From positions 1 to 33,270 of the forward strand of contig CACWOX010000026.1 of NCBI GenBank assembly GCA_902762615.1: a stretch of DNA of 33,270 nucleotides. Reading direction: 5' to 3'. Of this stretch, positions 15,550-23,989 are shown in pieces. Origin of the DNA: an uncultured Ruminococcus sp. (GTDB taxonomy: Bacteria; Bacillota; Clostridia; Oscillospirales; Acutalibacteraceae). The notes beneath the pieces are model-generated. The model saw only the letters and a program-made list of their open reading frames with translations. It did no database searches and had not been told where the DNA came from. Each line of letters opens with the position of its first letter. Within the stretch, counting starts at the first letter, position 1. Made by a program: the position numbers and the translations under genes.

Positions 15550-16923
15550 TTAGCCGTTGATAATTTCTCTTATCCTCTTGACATTAGCAATCGTGTTCTC
15601 CTTGGCGGGGCCGCCTGCGCTCTTGCGCTGGCTGACGCAGACGTCGAGATTGATCGCTTCATAAACGCCCTCGTCGAAGGTGTCGCAGATCTTTTTGTAT
15701 TCCCCGAGGGGTAATGTTTCCAGCGTTTCGCCCATCTCAATGCACTTTGCCACAAGGGTGCCTGTCGCCTTGTACGCGTCGCGGAAGGGCAGTCCCTTCT
15801 TGACCAGATAATCCGCGCAGTCGGTGGCGTTGATGAAGCCCTTGGCGGCGGCGGCTCTCATGTTGTCTTTGAGAACCGTCATGGTGTCGAGCATGGGAAT
15901 AAAGGTGGTAATGCACATCTTCACGGTATCGAAGGAATCGAAGATGGCCTCCTTGTCCTCCTGCATATCTTTGTTGTAGGCAAGCGGAATGCCCTTCATT
16001 ACGGTGAGCAATGTCATCAGGTCACCGAACACCCTGCCCGACTTGCCGCGAACCAGCTCGGCAATATCGGGATTCTTCTTCTGCGGCATGATGGAAGAAC
16101 CTGTGGAAAACGCGTCGTCCAGCTCGATAAATTTGAATTCCCATGAGCACCACAGAATGATTTCCTCGGCAAAGCGGGAGAGATGCACCATGACGATAGC
16201 CAGAGCCGAAGCCAGTTCCAGACAGAAATCGCGGTCGGAAACGCCGTCCAGACTGTTGCGCGAATAATCGTCCATTCCGAGCGCGGCAGTGGTCAGGCTG
16301 CGGTCAATTTCGTATGTCGTTCCGGCAAGGGCGCAGCTGCCGAGAGGATTGACGTTCATGCGCTTCTTTGCGTCCTCGATGCGTGCAATGTCGCGTAAAA
16401 GCATTTCGGCATACGCCAGCAGATGATGCCCGAAGGTGATCGGCTGCGCACGCTGCAAATGTGTGTAGCCCGGCATGACGGTCTCGGCGTTCTCCTCCGC
16501 CTTGTTGCAGATGACATTCACCAATTCTTTGAGATTGGCGAGAATTTCGTCCGCCTGCTTGCGGAGATTCAGGCGAATGTCGAGCGCCACCTGATCGTTG
16601 CGGCTGCGTGATGTATGCAGGCGTTTGCCCGTACTGCCGAGACGCGCGGTGAGTTCGCCCTCCACGAAGGTGTGAATGTCCTCCGCCTCCATGTCGATGG
16701 GAAGCGTGCCGCTCTCGATGTCCGCTAAAATACCCTTCAATCCCTCGATGATCTTGTCGGCTTCCGAGCGGTCGATGATGCCGCAGGTGCCGAGCATATC
16801 GGCATGCGCTATGCTGCCCTCGATGTCCTCGCGGAACATGCGGCTGTCAAAGGAAATAGATGAATTGAAGTCGTTGGTTTTTTTGTCGATCGCTTTAGAA
16901 AAGCGTCCCTGCCAAAGCTGCAT
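15550..16923 (-). CDS. argH: Argininosuccinate lyase
   Basis: This 457-residue cytoplasmic enzyme splits argininosuccinate into arginine and fumarate, the last step of arginine synthesis. It has LHTSRSRNDQVALD (102-115), GYTHLQRAQP (152-161, catalytic His155), and the fumarase/lyase superfamily signature GSSIMPQKKNPD (275-286) with the active-site Ser at 276-277. The start MQLWQGRFSK at 16923 is chosen because AAAGGAG lies 9 bases upstream; a longer frame to 16965 overlaps the preceding gene and has no such site. It follows a small membrane protein gene by 19 bases. Length is normal. Confidence 0.97.
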   Translation of the reverse strand: MQLWQGRFSKAIDKKTNDFNSSISFDSRMFREDIEGSIAHADMLGTCGIIDRSEADKIIEGLKGILADIESGTLPIDMEAEDIHTFVEGELTARLGSTGKRLHTSRSRNDQVALDIRLNLRKQADEILANLKELVNVICNKAEENAETVMPGYTHLQRAQPITFGHHLLAYAEMLLRDIARIEDAKKRMNVNPLGSCALAGTTYEIDRSLTTAALGMDDYSRNSLDGVSDRDFCLELASALAIVMVHLSRFAEEIILWCSWEFKFIELDDAFSTGSSIMPQKKNPDIAELVRGKSGRVFGDLMTLLTVMKGIPLAYNKDMQEDKEAIFDSFDTVKMCITTFIPMLDTMTVLKDNMRAAAAKGFINATDCADYLVKKGLPFRDAYKATGTLVAKCIEMGETLETLPLGEYKKICDTFDEGVYEAINLDVCVSQRKSAGGPAKENTIANVKRIREIING

Positions 16924-16942
16924 ATTTTTATTTTCTCCTTTG

Positions 16943-17299
16943 CTATTTACATAATTTCCTGTCAAACACGGATTTCAAAAGAAATCCCGCAATCATACCC
17001 ACTGTACCCAAAACGGCACAGATACAGCCCATAACAAATGCTGAAATAAACAGTCCCGATAAATCTCCGTCAGGTGAGTCGCCTGAACTGCAAAGCAATC
17101 CAAACAGGCACTGTACAACTCCCATCGCAAACACAACATATATACCCTTCAGCCTTAACGCGAAATAGGCGAATACGCCGGCAAGCAGCATAAGCAATAG
17201 GGAGAGAATGGCGGTCATGTCATTCAACAAAAATCCTATCATCGAACCAATGCAGCAGAGTACCGAGATTGCAATGAGAATGTTGGTTTTCTTATTCAT
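16943..17299 (-). CDS. Small hydrophobic membrane protein, four helices, unknown function
   Basis: The product is 118 residues, beginning MNKKTNILIA. Four hydrophobic segments (about 7-25, 29-48, 52-70 and 84-110) make it an integral membrane protein. The loop CSSGDSPDGDLSG lies between the last two. No family is recognised. The start at 17299 has a CGGAGA site about 9 bases upstream; the longer frame to 17392 would begin inside the SPFH gene and lacks support. It sits between the SPFH gene and argH on the same strand. Confidence 0.65.
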   Translation of the reverse strand: MNKKTNILIAISVLCCIGSMIGFLLNDMTAILSLLLMLLAGVFAYFALRLKGIYVVFAMGVVQCLFGLLCSSGDSPDGDLSGLFISAFVMGCICAVLGTVGMIAGFLLKSVFDRKLCK

Positions 17300-17357
17300 A
17301 GTGTTGTTTCTCCGTCTGTATTCACCTAAGTCAGTTGTGAATCGCCGCATGCTCGCT

Positions 17358-18188
17358 TTATTTATTCTTCTTGCTGAACTCCGAGAAATCAATGATCGTG
17401 CTGCCGTCCGTGACCATAGGCAGCTCGCCGTTCCACTTCTTCATCATCTCGTAGCGAATCAGATTGTCATTGAGCGACTTGCTGAGAATATTGTTCGCCC
17501 TCGCCTGTGCCTCCGACTGAATTCTCAGTGTCTCGGCTTCTGCCTCCGCCTTGACAATGGCTTCCTCCTTCTCGGTCTTTGCCTTGAGAAGGCGCTGCTC
17601 GGCAACCTGCTTTTCCTCGATGGCAGCAATGTAAGCCTCGGAGAACTCGAAGTTGATGATGTTTACGTCCTCCACATAAATGCCGTTCTTGTTGAGCTTG
17701 TTGTTCAGTTCCTCGATCAATCCCTGAGAAATGAGCGAACGGTTGGCGACGCTCTCTTCCGCGGTGTATTTGGCGGTGATTGCCTTCAATACCTCGTTGA
17801 CGGCGGGGCTGACCAGAATTGTCTCGTAATCGCTGCCCACATTCTTATAAATGGCGTAGGATTTATCCTTGGATACGCGGTAATTGATCGCGAGCTTGGT
17901 TTCCACCGTCTGCAAATCCTTCGAGAATGCCTCGGTTTCCACTTCCAGCTTGACAATACGGTTGTCCATTTTGATAATTGTCTGAACAAACGGCACTTTG
18001 AGGTGAATACCCTCCTGCAGGACGTTTTCGCTGACGTTTCCGAGCGTGTTGATAACGCCTGTGTGACCCGCGTCAACTATCGTTATGCTGTTGAAGAGAA
18101 CGAGCAAAGCCGCCAATGCTGCGATGACAAGCGCGATTGTCTTTTTGGGAAGGTTGATTGTCTTTTTTTCGTTGATGATAACTGCCAT
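17358..18188 (-). CDS. SPFH/prohibitin-like membrane protein
   Basis: The product is 276 residues. A short N-terminus (MAVIINEKKTINLPKK) and one transmembrane helix (about 17-37) are followed by the SPFH (band 7) domain: IVDAGHTGVINTLGNVSENVLQEGIHLKVPFVQTI, LAINYRVSKDKSYAIYKNVG and the VEDVNIINFEFSEAY strand. An alanine/glutamate-rich coiled coil (EKQVAEQRLLKAKTEKEEAIVKAEAEAETLRI) comes next. Such proteins form large ring assemblies in membranes and often organise proteases or lipid domains. The start at 18188 has AAAGGA before it; the frame continues to 18248 without support. It lies between argG and argH, with an argG terminator upstream. The partner is unknown. Confidence 0.9.
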   Translation of the reverse strand: MAVIINEKKTINLPKKTIALVIAALAALLVLFNSITIVDAGHTGVINTLGNVSENVLQEGIHLKVPFVQTIIKMDNRIVKLEVETEAFSKDLQTVETKLAINYRVSKDKSYAIYKNVGSDYETILVSPAVNEVLKAITAKYTAEESVANRSLISQGLIEELNNKLNKNGIYVEDVNIINFEFSEAYIAAIEEKQVAEQRLLKAKTEKEEAIVKAEAEAETLRIQSEAQARANNILSKSLNDNLIRYEMMKKWNGELPMVTDGSTIIDFSEFSKKNK

Positions 18189-18235
18189 GATTTTGATGTC
18201 CTTTCTGAAATAAAAAAATAATAAATAATAAATTA

Positions 18236-18283
18236 TAAAAAATCGCACAGAGCAGAGAAATCCCTTTTTTCCCTGCCCTGCGC
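18236..18283 (-). terminator. Probable terminator after argG
   Basis: On the minus strand CGCAGGGCAG (18282-18273) pairs with CTGCTCTGTGCG (18255-18244), with a two-base bulge and a G-T pair, and is followed by ATTTTTTAT. It lies about 35-80 bases after the argG stop and before the SPFH gene, so argG may be partly or wholly a separate transcript. Confidence 0.55.
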
Positions 18284-18315
18284 AATTAATTACCGAAATT
18301 CACATCGGAAAAACA

Positions 18316-19542
18316 TTACTTATCCTGTTTTGCGGCAGCCTGTTCCTTCATAGCCTGAACCTTAATGGGCAGTCCGAAAAGGTTGATGAAGCCTGCCGAA
18401 TCGTTCTGGTCGTAAACCTCGTCCTCGTCGAAGGTCGCGATATCCTCGTCATAGAGAGAGTAAGGAGATTTTACGCCTGCGTCGATGATGTTGCCCTTGT
18501 AGAGCTTCAGACGGACGTCGCCTGTGACCTTCTCCTGTGTGCTGTCGACAAACGCCGAAAGTGCTTCGCGGAGAGGTGTGTACCACTGACCGAAGTAAAC
18601 CAGCTCGGCAAAGCGGATGCCCACCTGCTGCTTGTAGTGGTAGGTGTCGCGGTCGAGGCAGATTTCCTCGAGCTTGTTGTGTGCGTGATAGAGAATGGTT
18701 CCGCCGGGAGTCTCATAAACACCGCGGCTCTTCATGCCGACCAGACGGTTCTCCACCATGTCGGCAATGCCGATACCGTTCTTGCCGCCCAGCTCATTGA
18801 GCGCTGCGACCATTGCGGGGCCGTCGAGCTTTTCGCCGTTGAGGGCAACCGGAATGCCTTTCTCAAAGCTCAGTGTGATGTAGGTCGGCTCGTCGGGAGC
18901 CTTCTCGGGAGAAACGCCCATCTCAAGGATCTTGTCGTACATAGGCTCGTTCCAGGGGTTTTCGAGGTCAAGACCTTCGTGCGAAAGGTGCCAGAGGTTC
19001 TTATCCTTGGAGTAGTTGGTTTCTCTGTTTATTTTAAGAGGAATGTTGTGCTGCTCGGCGTACTCAATCTCCTGCTCACGGCTCTTGAATTCCCATGTTC
19101 TCCAGGGAGCGATGATCTTCATCTGGGGAGCAAATCTCTTGATGGCAAGCTCGAAGCGCACCTGATCGTTGCCCTTGCCGGTGCAGCCGTGGCAGATAGC
19201 GTCAGCGCCCTCAGCCAGAGCGATTTCGACGATTCTCTTGGCGATGATAGGACGTGCAAAGCTGGTGCCGAGAAGATACTTGTTCTCATAGACAGCGTCG
19301 GCTTTCAGCGTGGGATATACGTACTCCTCGACGAATTCCTTCTTCAAGTCCTCGATGTAGAGCTTGCTTGCGCCGGTGGCTAACGCCTTTTCCTCCAGAC
19401 CGTCAAGCTCCGTTCCCTGTCCGACGTCGCCCGAAACGGCGATGACTTCGCAGCCGTTGTAATTCTCCTTGAGCCACGGAATGATGATGGATGTGTCAAG
19501 TCCGCCCGAATAAGCGAGTACTACCTTTTTGATCTCAGACAT
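18316..19542 (-). CDS. argG: Argininosuccinate synthase
   Basis: This 408-residue cytoplasmic ligase joins citrulline and aspartate at the cost of ATP, forming argininosuccinate. The nucleotide-binding AYSGGLDTS (10-18), [11 protein letters not shown] (~33-43), [15 protein letters not shown] (the second synthase signature) and [17 protein letters not shown] identify type 1 ArgG. The start is [10 protein letters not shown] at 19542 because GGAGG lies 7 bases upstream; the frame extends to 19578 without a site. A strong promoter and a palindrome lie directly upstream. It heads the arginine region, with argH, argJ and argB downstream on the same strand. Confidence 0.97.
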   Translation of the reverse strand: MSEIKKVVLAYSGGLDTSIIIPWLKENYNGCEVIAVSGDVGQGTELDGLEEKALATGASKLYIEDLKKEFVEEYVYPTLKADAVYENKYLLGTSFARPIIAKRIVEIALAEGADAICHGCTGKGNDQVRFELAIKRFAPQMKIIAPWRTWEFKSREQEIEYAEQHNIPLKINRETNYSKDKNLWHLSHEGLDLENPWNEPMYDKILEMGVSPEKAPDEPTYITLSFEKGIPVALNGEKLDGPAMVAALNELGGKNGIGIADMVENRLVGMKSRGVYETPGGTILYHAHNKLEEICLDRDTYHYKQQVGIRFAELVYFGQWYTPLREALSAFVDSTQEKVTGDVRLKLYKGNIIDAGVKSPYSLYDEDIATFDEDEVYDQNDSAGFINLFGLPIKVQAMKEQAAAKQDK

Positions 19543-19575
19543 GTTGTTTCCTCCGTATTTCTTATTAATTTGCTT

Positions 19576-19606
19576 CAAATCATTTCAATTATATCACAAT
19601 GATTTG
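19576..19606. promoter_or_regulatory. Palindromic operator candidate over the argG -10 region
   Basis: CAAATCATT (19576-19584) and AATGATTTG (19598-19606) form a perfect 9-base inverted repeat with a 13-base gap, covering the argG -10 element and the start site. Such a position would suit a repressor, for example an arginine-responsive one, but the halves do not closely match the standard ARG box (TGAAT-n4-ATTCA). Confidence 0.5.
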
Positions 19607-19616
19607 GCTTTTGCAA
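19588..19616 (-). promoter_or_regulatory. argG promoter
   Basis: On the minus strand TTGCAA (19616-19611) and TATAAT (19593-19588) are separated by exactly 17 bases. Transcription would start near 19581, giving a leader of about 38 nt before the argG ATG at 19542, too short for a riboswitch or T-box. Confidence 0.75.
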
Positions 19617-19860
19617 TTACAAAATGATTATACGGCTTTTCGATGAATAAATCAAGAGCAAAAATGTATATTTATACAAAAATTGATATTTTCGTACATT
19701 TGCAGAGATTTCTGGTTATGCATCCGATAAAAATATGCATTTTTTCTTATTTTTCCCAAATTGCCCGTATTTTATCGCATTTACAAGAATTAGTGCAACT
19801 GGTTTTTGTTATATTTATCTCGAATAATTATTCGCAATATACACTAATAATGAATATTTC
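19617..19860. other. AT-rich intergenic region upstream of argG, no convincing gene
   Basis: An open frame of 74 codons on the plus strand (19643-19867) lacks a ribosome binding site and looks like chance in AT-rich DNA. A perfect palindrome TGTATA-TT-TATACA lies at 19665-19678, and TGAATAAATCA at 19644-19654 and TGAATATTTCA near 19851-19861 resemble loose ARG-box halves. These could be upstream regulator sites for argG; that is inference. Confidence 0.35.
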
Positions 19861-19904
19861 AAAATAAAAAGCGGCAGATCTTCGCTAAATTGCAGACCTG
19901 CCGC
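19861..19904 (-). terminator. Terminator after the HtrA gene
   Basis: GCGGCAGATCT (19871-19881) pairs with AGACCTGCCGC (19894-19904) with one mismatch. On the minus strand the stem is followed by TTTTTATTTTG. The hairpin begins about 40 bases after the HtrA stop. A T-rich run also lies on the plus side, so it may work both ways. Confidence 0.8.
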
Positions 19905-19944
19905 CAAAAGAGATTTTAATTTTTTTTGATGATTGCAAAAAGTA

Positions 19945-21285
19945 TCAATCGGTTGCGCCTGTGTCCTTGAGAAGCTTAACTTCGATGTCAAATGTCTCTG
20001 ATTGGCTTGTTGTGCTCGCGGGGCGGTAAATTGTCAGCTTAACGGTATCACCCGCATTCTTTTCAAACATGATGTCCTGGAGCTGCGACAATTCTGTGAT
20101 TCTCTTGCCATCACAGTGTGTGATGATGTCGTACTTCTGCACCTTGCCGTTCATGTCGGAATCGCTGTTGATATCGTATATCTGCAATCCGGCAGGAATT
20201 CCCTGATTCTCATATGCGCTCGAAATAGTCACGCAGGTGATTCCGAGCTTTACTCTGCCTTCCACATAACCGTAGCTGATAAGGTCGGAAACGATCTCCT
20301 TGACCTTGGTGGAGGGAATGGCAAATCCCATGCCCTCATAGCCTGTTGCGGAAATTTTGGCAGTATTGACGCCGATGACCTGACCGTACATATTGACCAA
20401 AGCACCGCCGGAATTGCCGGGGTTGATAGCCGCGTCGGTCTGGATATAGCGCATAGCACTGGTGGATTCCGTATCCTCGGTGTCAATGATTCTGTCCACG
20501 CCGGAGACAATGCCCATTGTGACCGAGCCTGCGAACTGTCTGCCGCCGGGATTGCCGATGGCTACCACATAATCGCCCAGCACAAGCTGGCTGCTGTCGC
20601 CAAGCTCACATTCCGGCAGTCCCGTGGCGTCAATTTTAAGCACGGCAAGATCGGAACGCACATCATAACCCACAACTTTAGCATCATATGTTGTGCCGTC
20701 GCTGGTAATGACCGAAACCTCATACTTGCTGCTGTCGCCTATGACATGGGAATTGGTAACAATGTATCCGTCCGATCTGATGATAATGCCGGAGCCTTCG
20801 CCGCTGTTCTGTGACATATAGTTCAGATTATCAACCGTTACCACGCTGACAATAGAGGGACGAACCTTTGCCGCAACCTGTGCGGGTGTGAGCAGCTCGC
20901 CTGCGCTGCCGACGGTCGTATCGGTCTTGGGGGTCTCTACCTCATTGAATGAAAATGCACTCTCGCCGCTCTTTGCGGAATTCGAGCCGCTGCCGGCAGT
21001 GTTCAGACCTGCTCGGAGAAGGGCTATTCCGCCAAAGCCAACCAATGCAACCGCAAGAATGACTGCCACTATGGCAACCGCGACCTTCCCGCCGCCGGAC
21101 TTCTGGGTAGTCTGCTGCGCGGGATACTGCATGGCTGATGGCTGCACCTGATACTGAGGTACCGGCTGCGTCTGCCTCTGCACCTGCTGAGGCGGAACAT
21201 ATCCGTAGCCTGTGGTGCCGGCATTTGTCGAACGATATGCGTTAGCCTGATTCTGCTGAACGCCGTTTGGATTCTGCTGATTCAT
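19945..21285 (-). CDS. htrA: HtrA/DegP-like membrane serine protease with a PDZ domain
   Basis: This 446-residue protein should degrade or refold damaged proteins outside the membrane. The first 66 residues are a Gln/Pro/Asn-rich cytoplasmic tail (PPQQVQRQTQPVPQYQ). A transmembrane helix (about 67-90) is followed by a linker and a trypsin-like domain with the complete triad H180 (VTNSHVIG), D212 (VRSDLAVL) and S292 (NPGNSGGALVN). One PDZ domain lies at about 345-440. GAGG lies 8 bases before the ATG. It follows a sensor kinase gene by 113 bases on the same strand, and a terminator closes the unit. Regulation by that kinase is inferred from position. Confidence 0.93.
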   Translation of the reverse strand: MNQQNPNGVQQNQANAYRSTNAGTTGYGYVPPQQVQRQTQPVPQYQVQPSAMQYPAQQTTQKSGGGKVAVAIVAVILAVALVGFGGIALLRAGLNTAGSGSNSAKSGESAFSFNEVETPKTDTTVGSAGELLTPAQVAAKVRPSIVSVVTVDNLNYMSQNSGEGSGIIIRSDGYIVTNSHVIGDSSKYEVSVITSDGTTYDAKVVGYDVRSDLAVLKIDATGLPECELGDSSQLVLGDYVVAIGNPGGRQFAGSVTMGIVSGVDRIIDTEDTESTSAMRYIQTDAAINPGNSGGALVNMYGQVIGVNTAKISATGYEGMGFAIPSTKVKEIVSDLISYGYVEGRVKLGITCVTISSAYENQGIPAGLQIYDINSDSDMNGKVQKYDIITHCDGKRITELSQLQDIMFEKNAGDTVKLTIYRPASTTSQSETFDIEVKLLKDTGATD

Positions 21286-21398
21286 AAATAATTCCTCTTT
21301 TCAAATTAAGATTTTGCCTTCTGCAAAATATAATAGCTCTAAAAAGTGTTGGAATTGTGATAAAATGATGATAGTCGCGTAAAACATATTCCATAGCA

Positions 21399-23102
21399 TT
21401 ATGCTTGGCTCTCATCACTCTGTTTTTTGGAACGTGCAGTATTGCGGGAACCTTCCGACGCCTCGGGCAGCGTGAATATTATATTGCAGTAATTGCCCTC
21501 AGAACCTTCGGCATGTATTCTGCCGCCGTGAAGGGTGACAATAGTCTTGACGATATACAGTCCCAGACCAACGCCCTGCCGGTCGAAGCTGCGGCTCTTG
21601 TCGGTCTTGTAAAACCGCTCAAATATGTGTGACAGCTCCTCGGTGGAAACGCCTATGCCGCTGTTGGAAATGCTTACAGTGACCACCTTATTCTGTACAG
21701 TGGCTTTCACGCGGATGTATCCGCCCTCATTGGTGAATTTCACCGCGTTGTCAAAGAGATTGTAAAGCACCTGATGAATGAGATCCGCGTCTCCGTTGAC
21801 GGTTATCGTCTCCAGATCATCAAATCCCTGAATTTCGATGTGCTTTTCATCAATCCTGTGTTCAAATGACAGCAGCGCCTGGAAAATGACCTCCGACAGG
21901 TTGAATTTCTGCTTTTTGAGCTGCATGGCGCCGCTGTCAATCCTCGACAGATCAAGCATAGAGCGCACCAGACGGGCAAGGCGCTTGGTCTCGTCAGAAA
22001 TAATGCGAAGGTATTTGTCCTGCTGTTCAGGCGGAATGGTACCGTCGAGCAGTCCGTTGACATAGCCCGAAATATTGGTCATGGGCGTTTTCAGCTCATG
22101 GGATATATTGGCTATAAAGCTTCGGTTAATAGTCTCACTTTCGGCGAGCTTAGCGCCCATTTCATTAAGTGCGTCGGCAAGCTGCCCGACTTCGTTTTCA
22201 CTTTTGAAATTGATGCGCATGGTAAAATCGCCGTCGGAATACTTCTGCGCCGCCTTGACCATTTCCCTGAGCGGCTTGACCTGCTTGTATGTCAGCATAT
22301 ACACCATGCAGAATGAAATAATGGCGGCAATCAGAACGGCTACCACCACGATTCTTGACACATCGCTTCTGAAATCCGATATAGCCGAGGCAGAGGAAGC
22401 AACAAAGACAAATCCCGCGATATATTCCTTTTCCACATCGCCGCCAGCCACAAAAGGCACAGCCACGATAAAGTGATTCTGGTCATAGATGCCGCCCAGC
22501 TTATCGGTTACGCGATATTCCCTGACCTTTGCCGCCGCCGATATCACCGAGGCTGAAATGCTCTTTTTCTGATGGCGGCATTTAAATTCCTCGTCGTCCG
22601 GCGTATCCGCGTGGAGATATTCCTCGGAGCATATGACGGTGGTACCCTGCGCGTCTACGATGAATATATCCGCACCGCAGCTCGAGCTGAGAATACCGAG
22701 AGTGGAACGCAGCTTCTCTTTGCCGGTATCGGTGACGACGTACTGAATGGTCTGGTTCATGCTGTCGTCACTCGTGCGGGTCGGCACCGGAATGATGTAG
22801 GCATTCATCCTGTCGGCTACAATGTGCGCATTGTCGGCAAGCTGCTGCTGCTTTTCGCTTCGCCAGCGGTTAGATATCAGCGTCGACATAATGATACCGA
22901 AAATGATCAGACTGCAAATCAGCACAGCCGATGTGACAAACAGATATTTGGTAAAGAGCGAACGTGAGGCAATGTGCTTCATCTCGCTGAAAATGCCGAT
23001 AAGCCACGACTTCAGCCCCCGCTTTTTCAAGCCTTTGCCGCCCGAAGAACTGAAATTGCCTTTAAACTCGCCGTCAATGATGTTATTACTGTCAAACTGC
23101 AT
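21399..23102 (-). CDS. Sensor histidine kinase, membrane-bound
   Basis: The product is 567 residues. A basic cytoplasmic N-terminus is followed by TM1 (about 54-75), an extracellular sensing region of about 175 residues with a GADIFIVDAQGTTVICS strand pattern typical of Cache/PAS-like folds, TM2 (about 251-271), and a HAMP domain (272-324). The HisKA domain has H335 in FIANISHELKTPMTNI. The ATPase domain has NLFDNAVKFTNEG (N box) and QGVGLGLYIVKTIV (G2). The G1 box reads NSGIG, with Asn where Asp is usual. The start is 15 bases after the regulator stop and has no clear binding site, suggesting coupled translation. The signal is unknown. Confidence 0.93.
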   Translation of the reverse strand: MQFDSNNIIDGEFKGNFSSSGGKGLKKRGLKSWLIGIFSEMKHIASRSLFTKYLFVTSAVLICSLIIFGIIMSTLISNRWRSEKQQQLADNAHIVADRMNAYIIPVPTRTSDDSMNQTIQYVVTDTGKEKLRSTLGILSSSCGADIFIVDAQGTTVICSEEYLHADTPDDEEFKCRHQKKSISASVISAAAKVREYRVTDKLGGIYDQNHFIVAVPFVAGGDVEKEYIAGFVFVASSASAISDFRSDVSRIVVVAVLIAAIISFCMVYMLTYKQVKPLREMVKAAQKYSDGDFTMRINFKSENEVGQLADALNEMGAKLAESETINRSFIANISHELKTPMTNISGYVNGLLDGTIPPEQQDKYLRIISDETKRLARLVRSMLDLSRIDSGAMQLKKQKFNLSEVIFQALLSFEHRIDEKHIEIQGFDDLETITVNGDADLIHQVLYNLFDNAVKFTNEGGYIRVKATVQNKVVTVSISNSGIGVSTEELSHIFERFYKTDKSRSFDRQGVGLGLYIVKTIVTLHGGRIHAEGSEGNYCNIIFTLPEASEGSRNTARSKKQSDESQA

Positions 23103-23117
23103 AGCGAATCATGCCCG

Positions 23118-23804
23118 TTATTTTACTTCAAACTTGTAGCCAACGCCCCATACGGTCTTGAGCGACCACTGATCGCTGACGCCCTCTAACTTTTCGCGCA
23201 GACGCTTAACGTGAACGTCAACGGTGCGGCTGTCTCCGTAGTAATTGAAGCCCCACACCTCGTCGAGCAGCTGATCGCGCGAGAATACGCGGTTGGGATT
23301 GCTGGCAAGATGATAGATCAGTTCCATCTCTTTGGGCGGAGTGTCTACCTGCACGCCATTGACCTTCAGCTCGTAATTGTTCAGGTTGATAGAGAGCTTA
23401 TCGAAGGTGACAACCTTCTTTTCGTTGGGATCCTGCTTGCCGCTTCTGCGCAGCACCGCCTTAATGCGGGCGAGGATCTCCTTCGGCTCAAAGGGCTTGA
23501 CGACATAGTCGTCCGCGCCAAGCTCCAACCCCAGCACCTTGTCAAAGGTTTCGCCCTTCGCGGTCAGCATGATGATGGGGCACTGGGATTTCTTGCGTAT
23601 CTCGCGGCAAACCTGAAAGCCATCCTGCTCGGGCAGCATAATGTCCAGCAGAATGATATCCGGGCTTTCCTGCTCGAAGCACTCCACTGCCTTGCGGCCG
23701 TCGTGAGCAATAGCGACGGTATAGCCTTCCTTCTCGGTGTAGAGCCTGAGAAGCTCACATATATTCTGATCATCGTCCACTATAAGTATTTTTCCTGTTT
23801 CCAT
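23118..23804 (-). CDS. OmpR/PhoB family response regulator
   Basis: The product is 228 residues. The receiver domain (about 4-118) has the acidic pocket D10-D12, the phosphorylation site D54 (IILLDIMLP), T81 and K103 (VVKPF). A winged-helix DNA-binding domain follows (about 130-227), with SRDQLLDEVWGFNYYGDSRTVDVHVKRLREKL and the closing KTVWGVGYKFE. It is the partner of the downstream kinase and may control htrA, the next gene. AAGGGA lies about 11 bases before the ATG. A TATAAT-like element lies about 80 bases upstream. Target genes cannot be read from sequence. Confidence 0.95.
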   Translation of the reverse strand: METGKILIVDDDQNICELLRLYTEKEGYTVAIAHDGRKAVECFEQESPDIILLDIMLPEQDGFQVCREIRKKSQCPIIMLTAKGETFDKVLGLELGADDYVVKPFEPKEILARIKAVLRRSGKQDPNEKKVVTFDKLSINLNNYELKVNGVQVDTPPKEMELIYHLASNPNRVFSRDQLLDEVWGFNYYGDSRTVDVHVKRLREKLEGVSDQWSLKTVWGVGYKFEVK

Positions 23805-23881
23805 ATTATAATTCTTCCCTTCATTTTTATTATTTATAATAATAGGTCATATGCATCAGAAAATACATTACCTATCAAATT

Positions 23882-23887
23882 ATTATA
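23882..23887 (-). promoter_or_regulatory. Possible -10 element for the two-component operon
   Basis: TATAAT on the minus strand lies about 78 bases before the regulator ATG, in an AT-rich gap. No -35 with a good match is found at 16-18 bases, so activator dependence, including self-activation, is possible but unproven. Confidence 0.4.
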
Positions 23888-23989
23888 CACCATTTTTTAG
23901 TGAATTGATTGATTTTTTATTAAAATCCGTTCTGTAAATAATAAATTTTCAAAAATAAAAATTCAAAAAACCTGTCCCGAAAGCTCACG

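Noticed and set aside
19543-19581. Riboswitch or T-box in front of argG
   Set aside because: The leader is only about 38 nt by the promoter found, too short for either.
19643-19867. 74-codon plus-strand frame upstream of argG
   Set aside because: AT-rich, no ribosome site, and it lies in a region with promoter and operator-like sequences.
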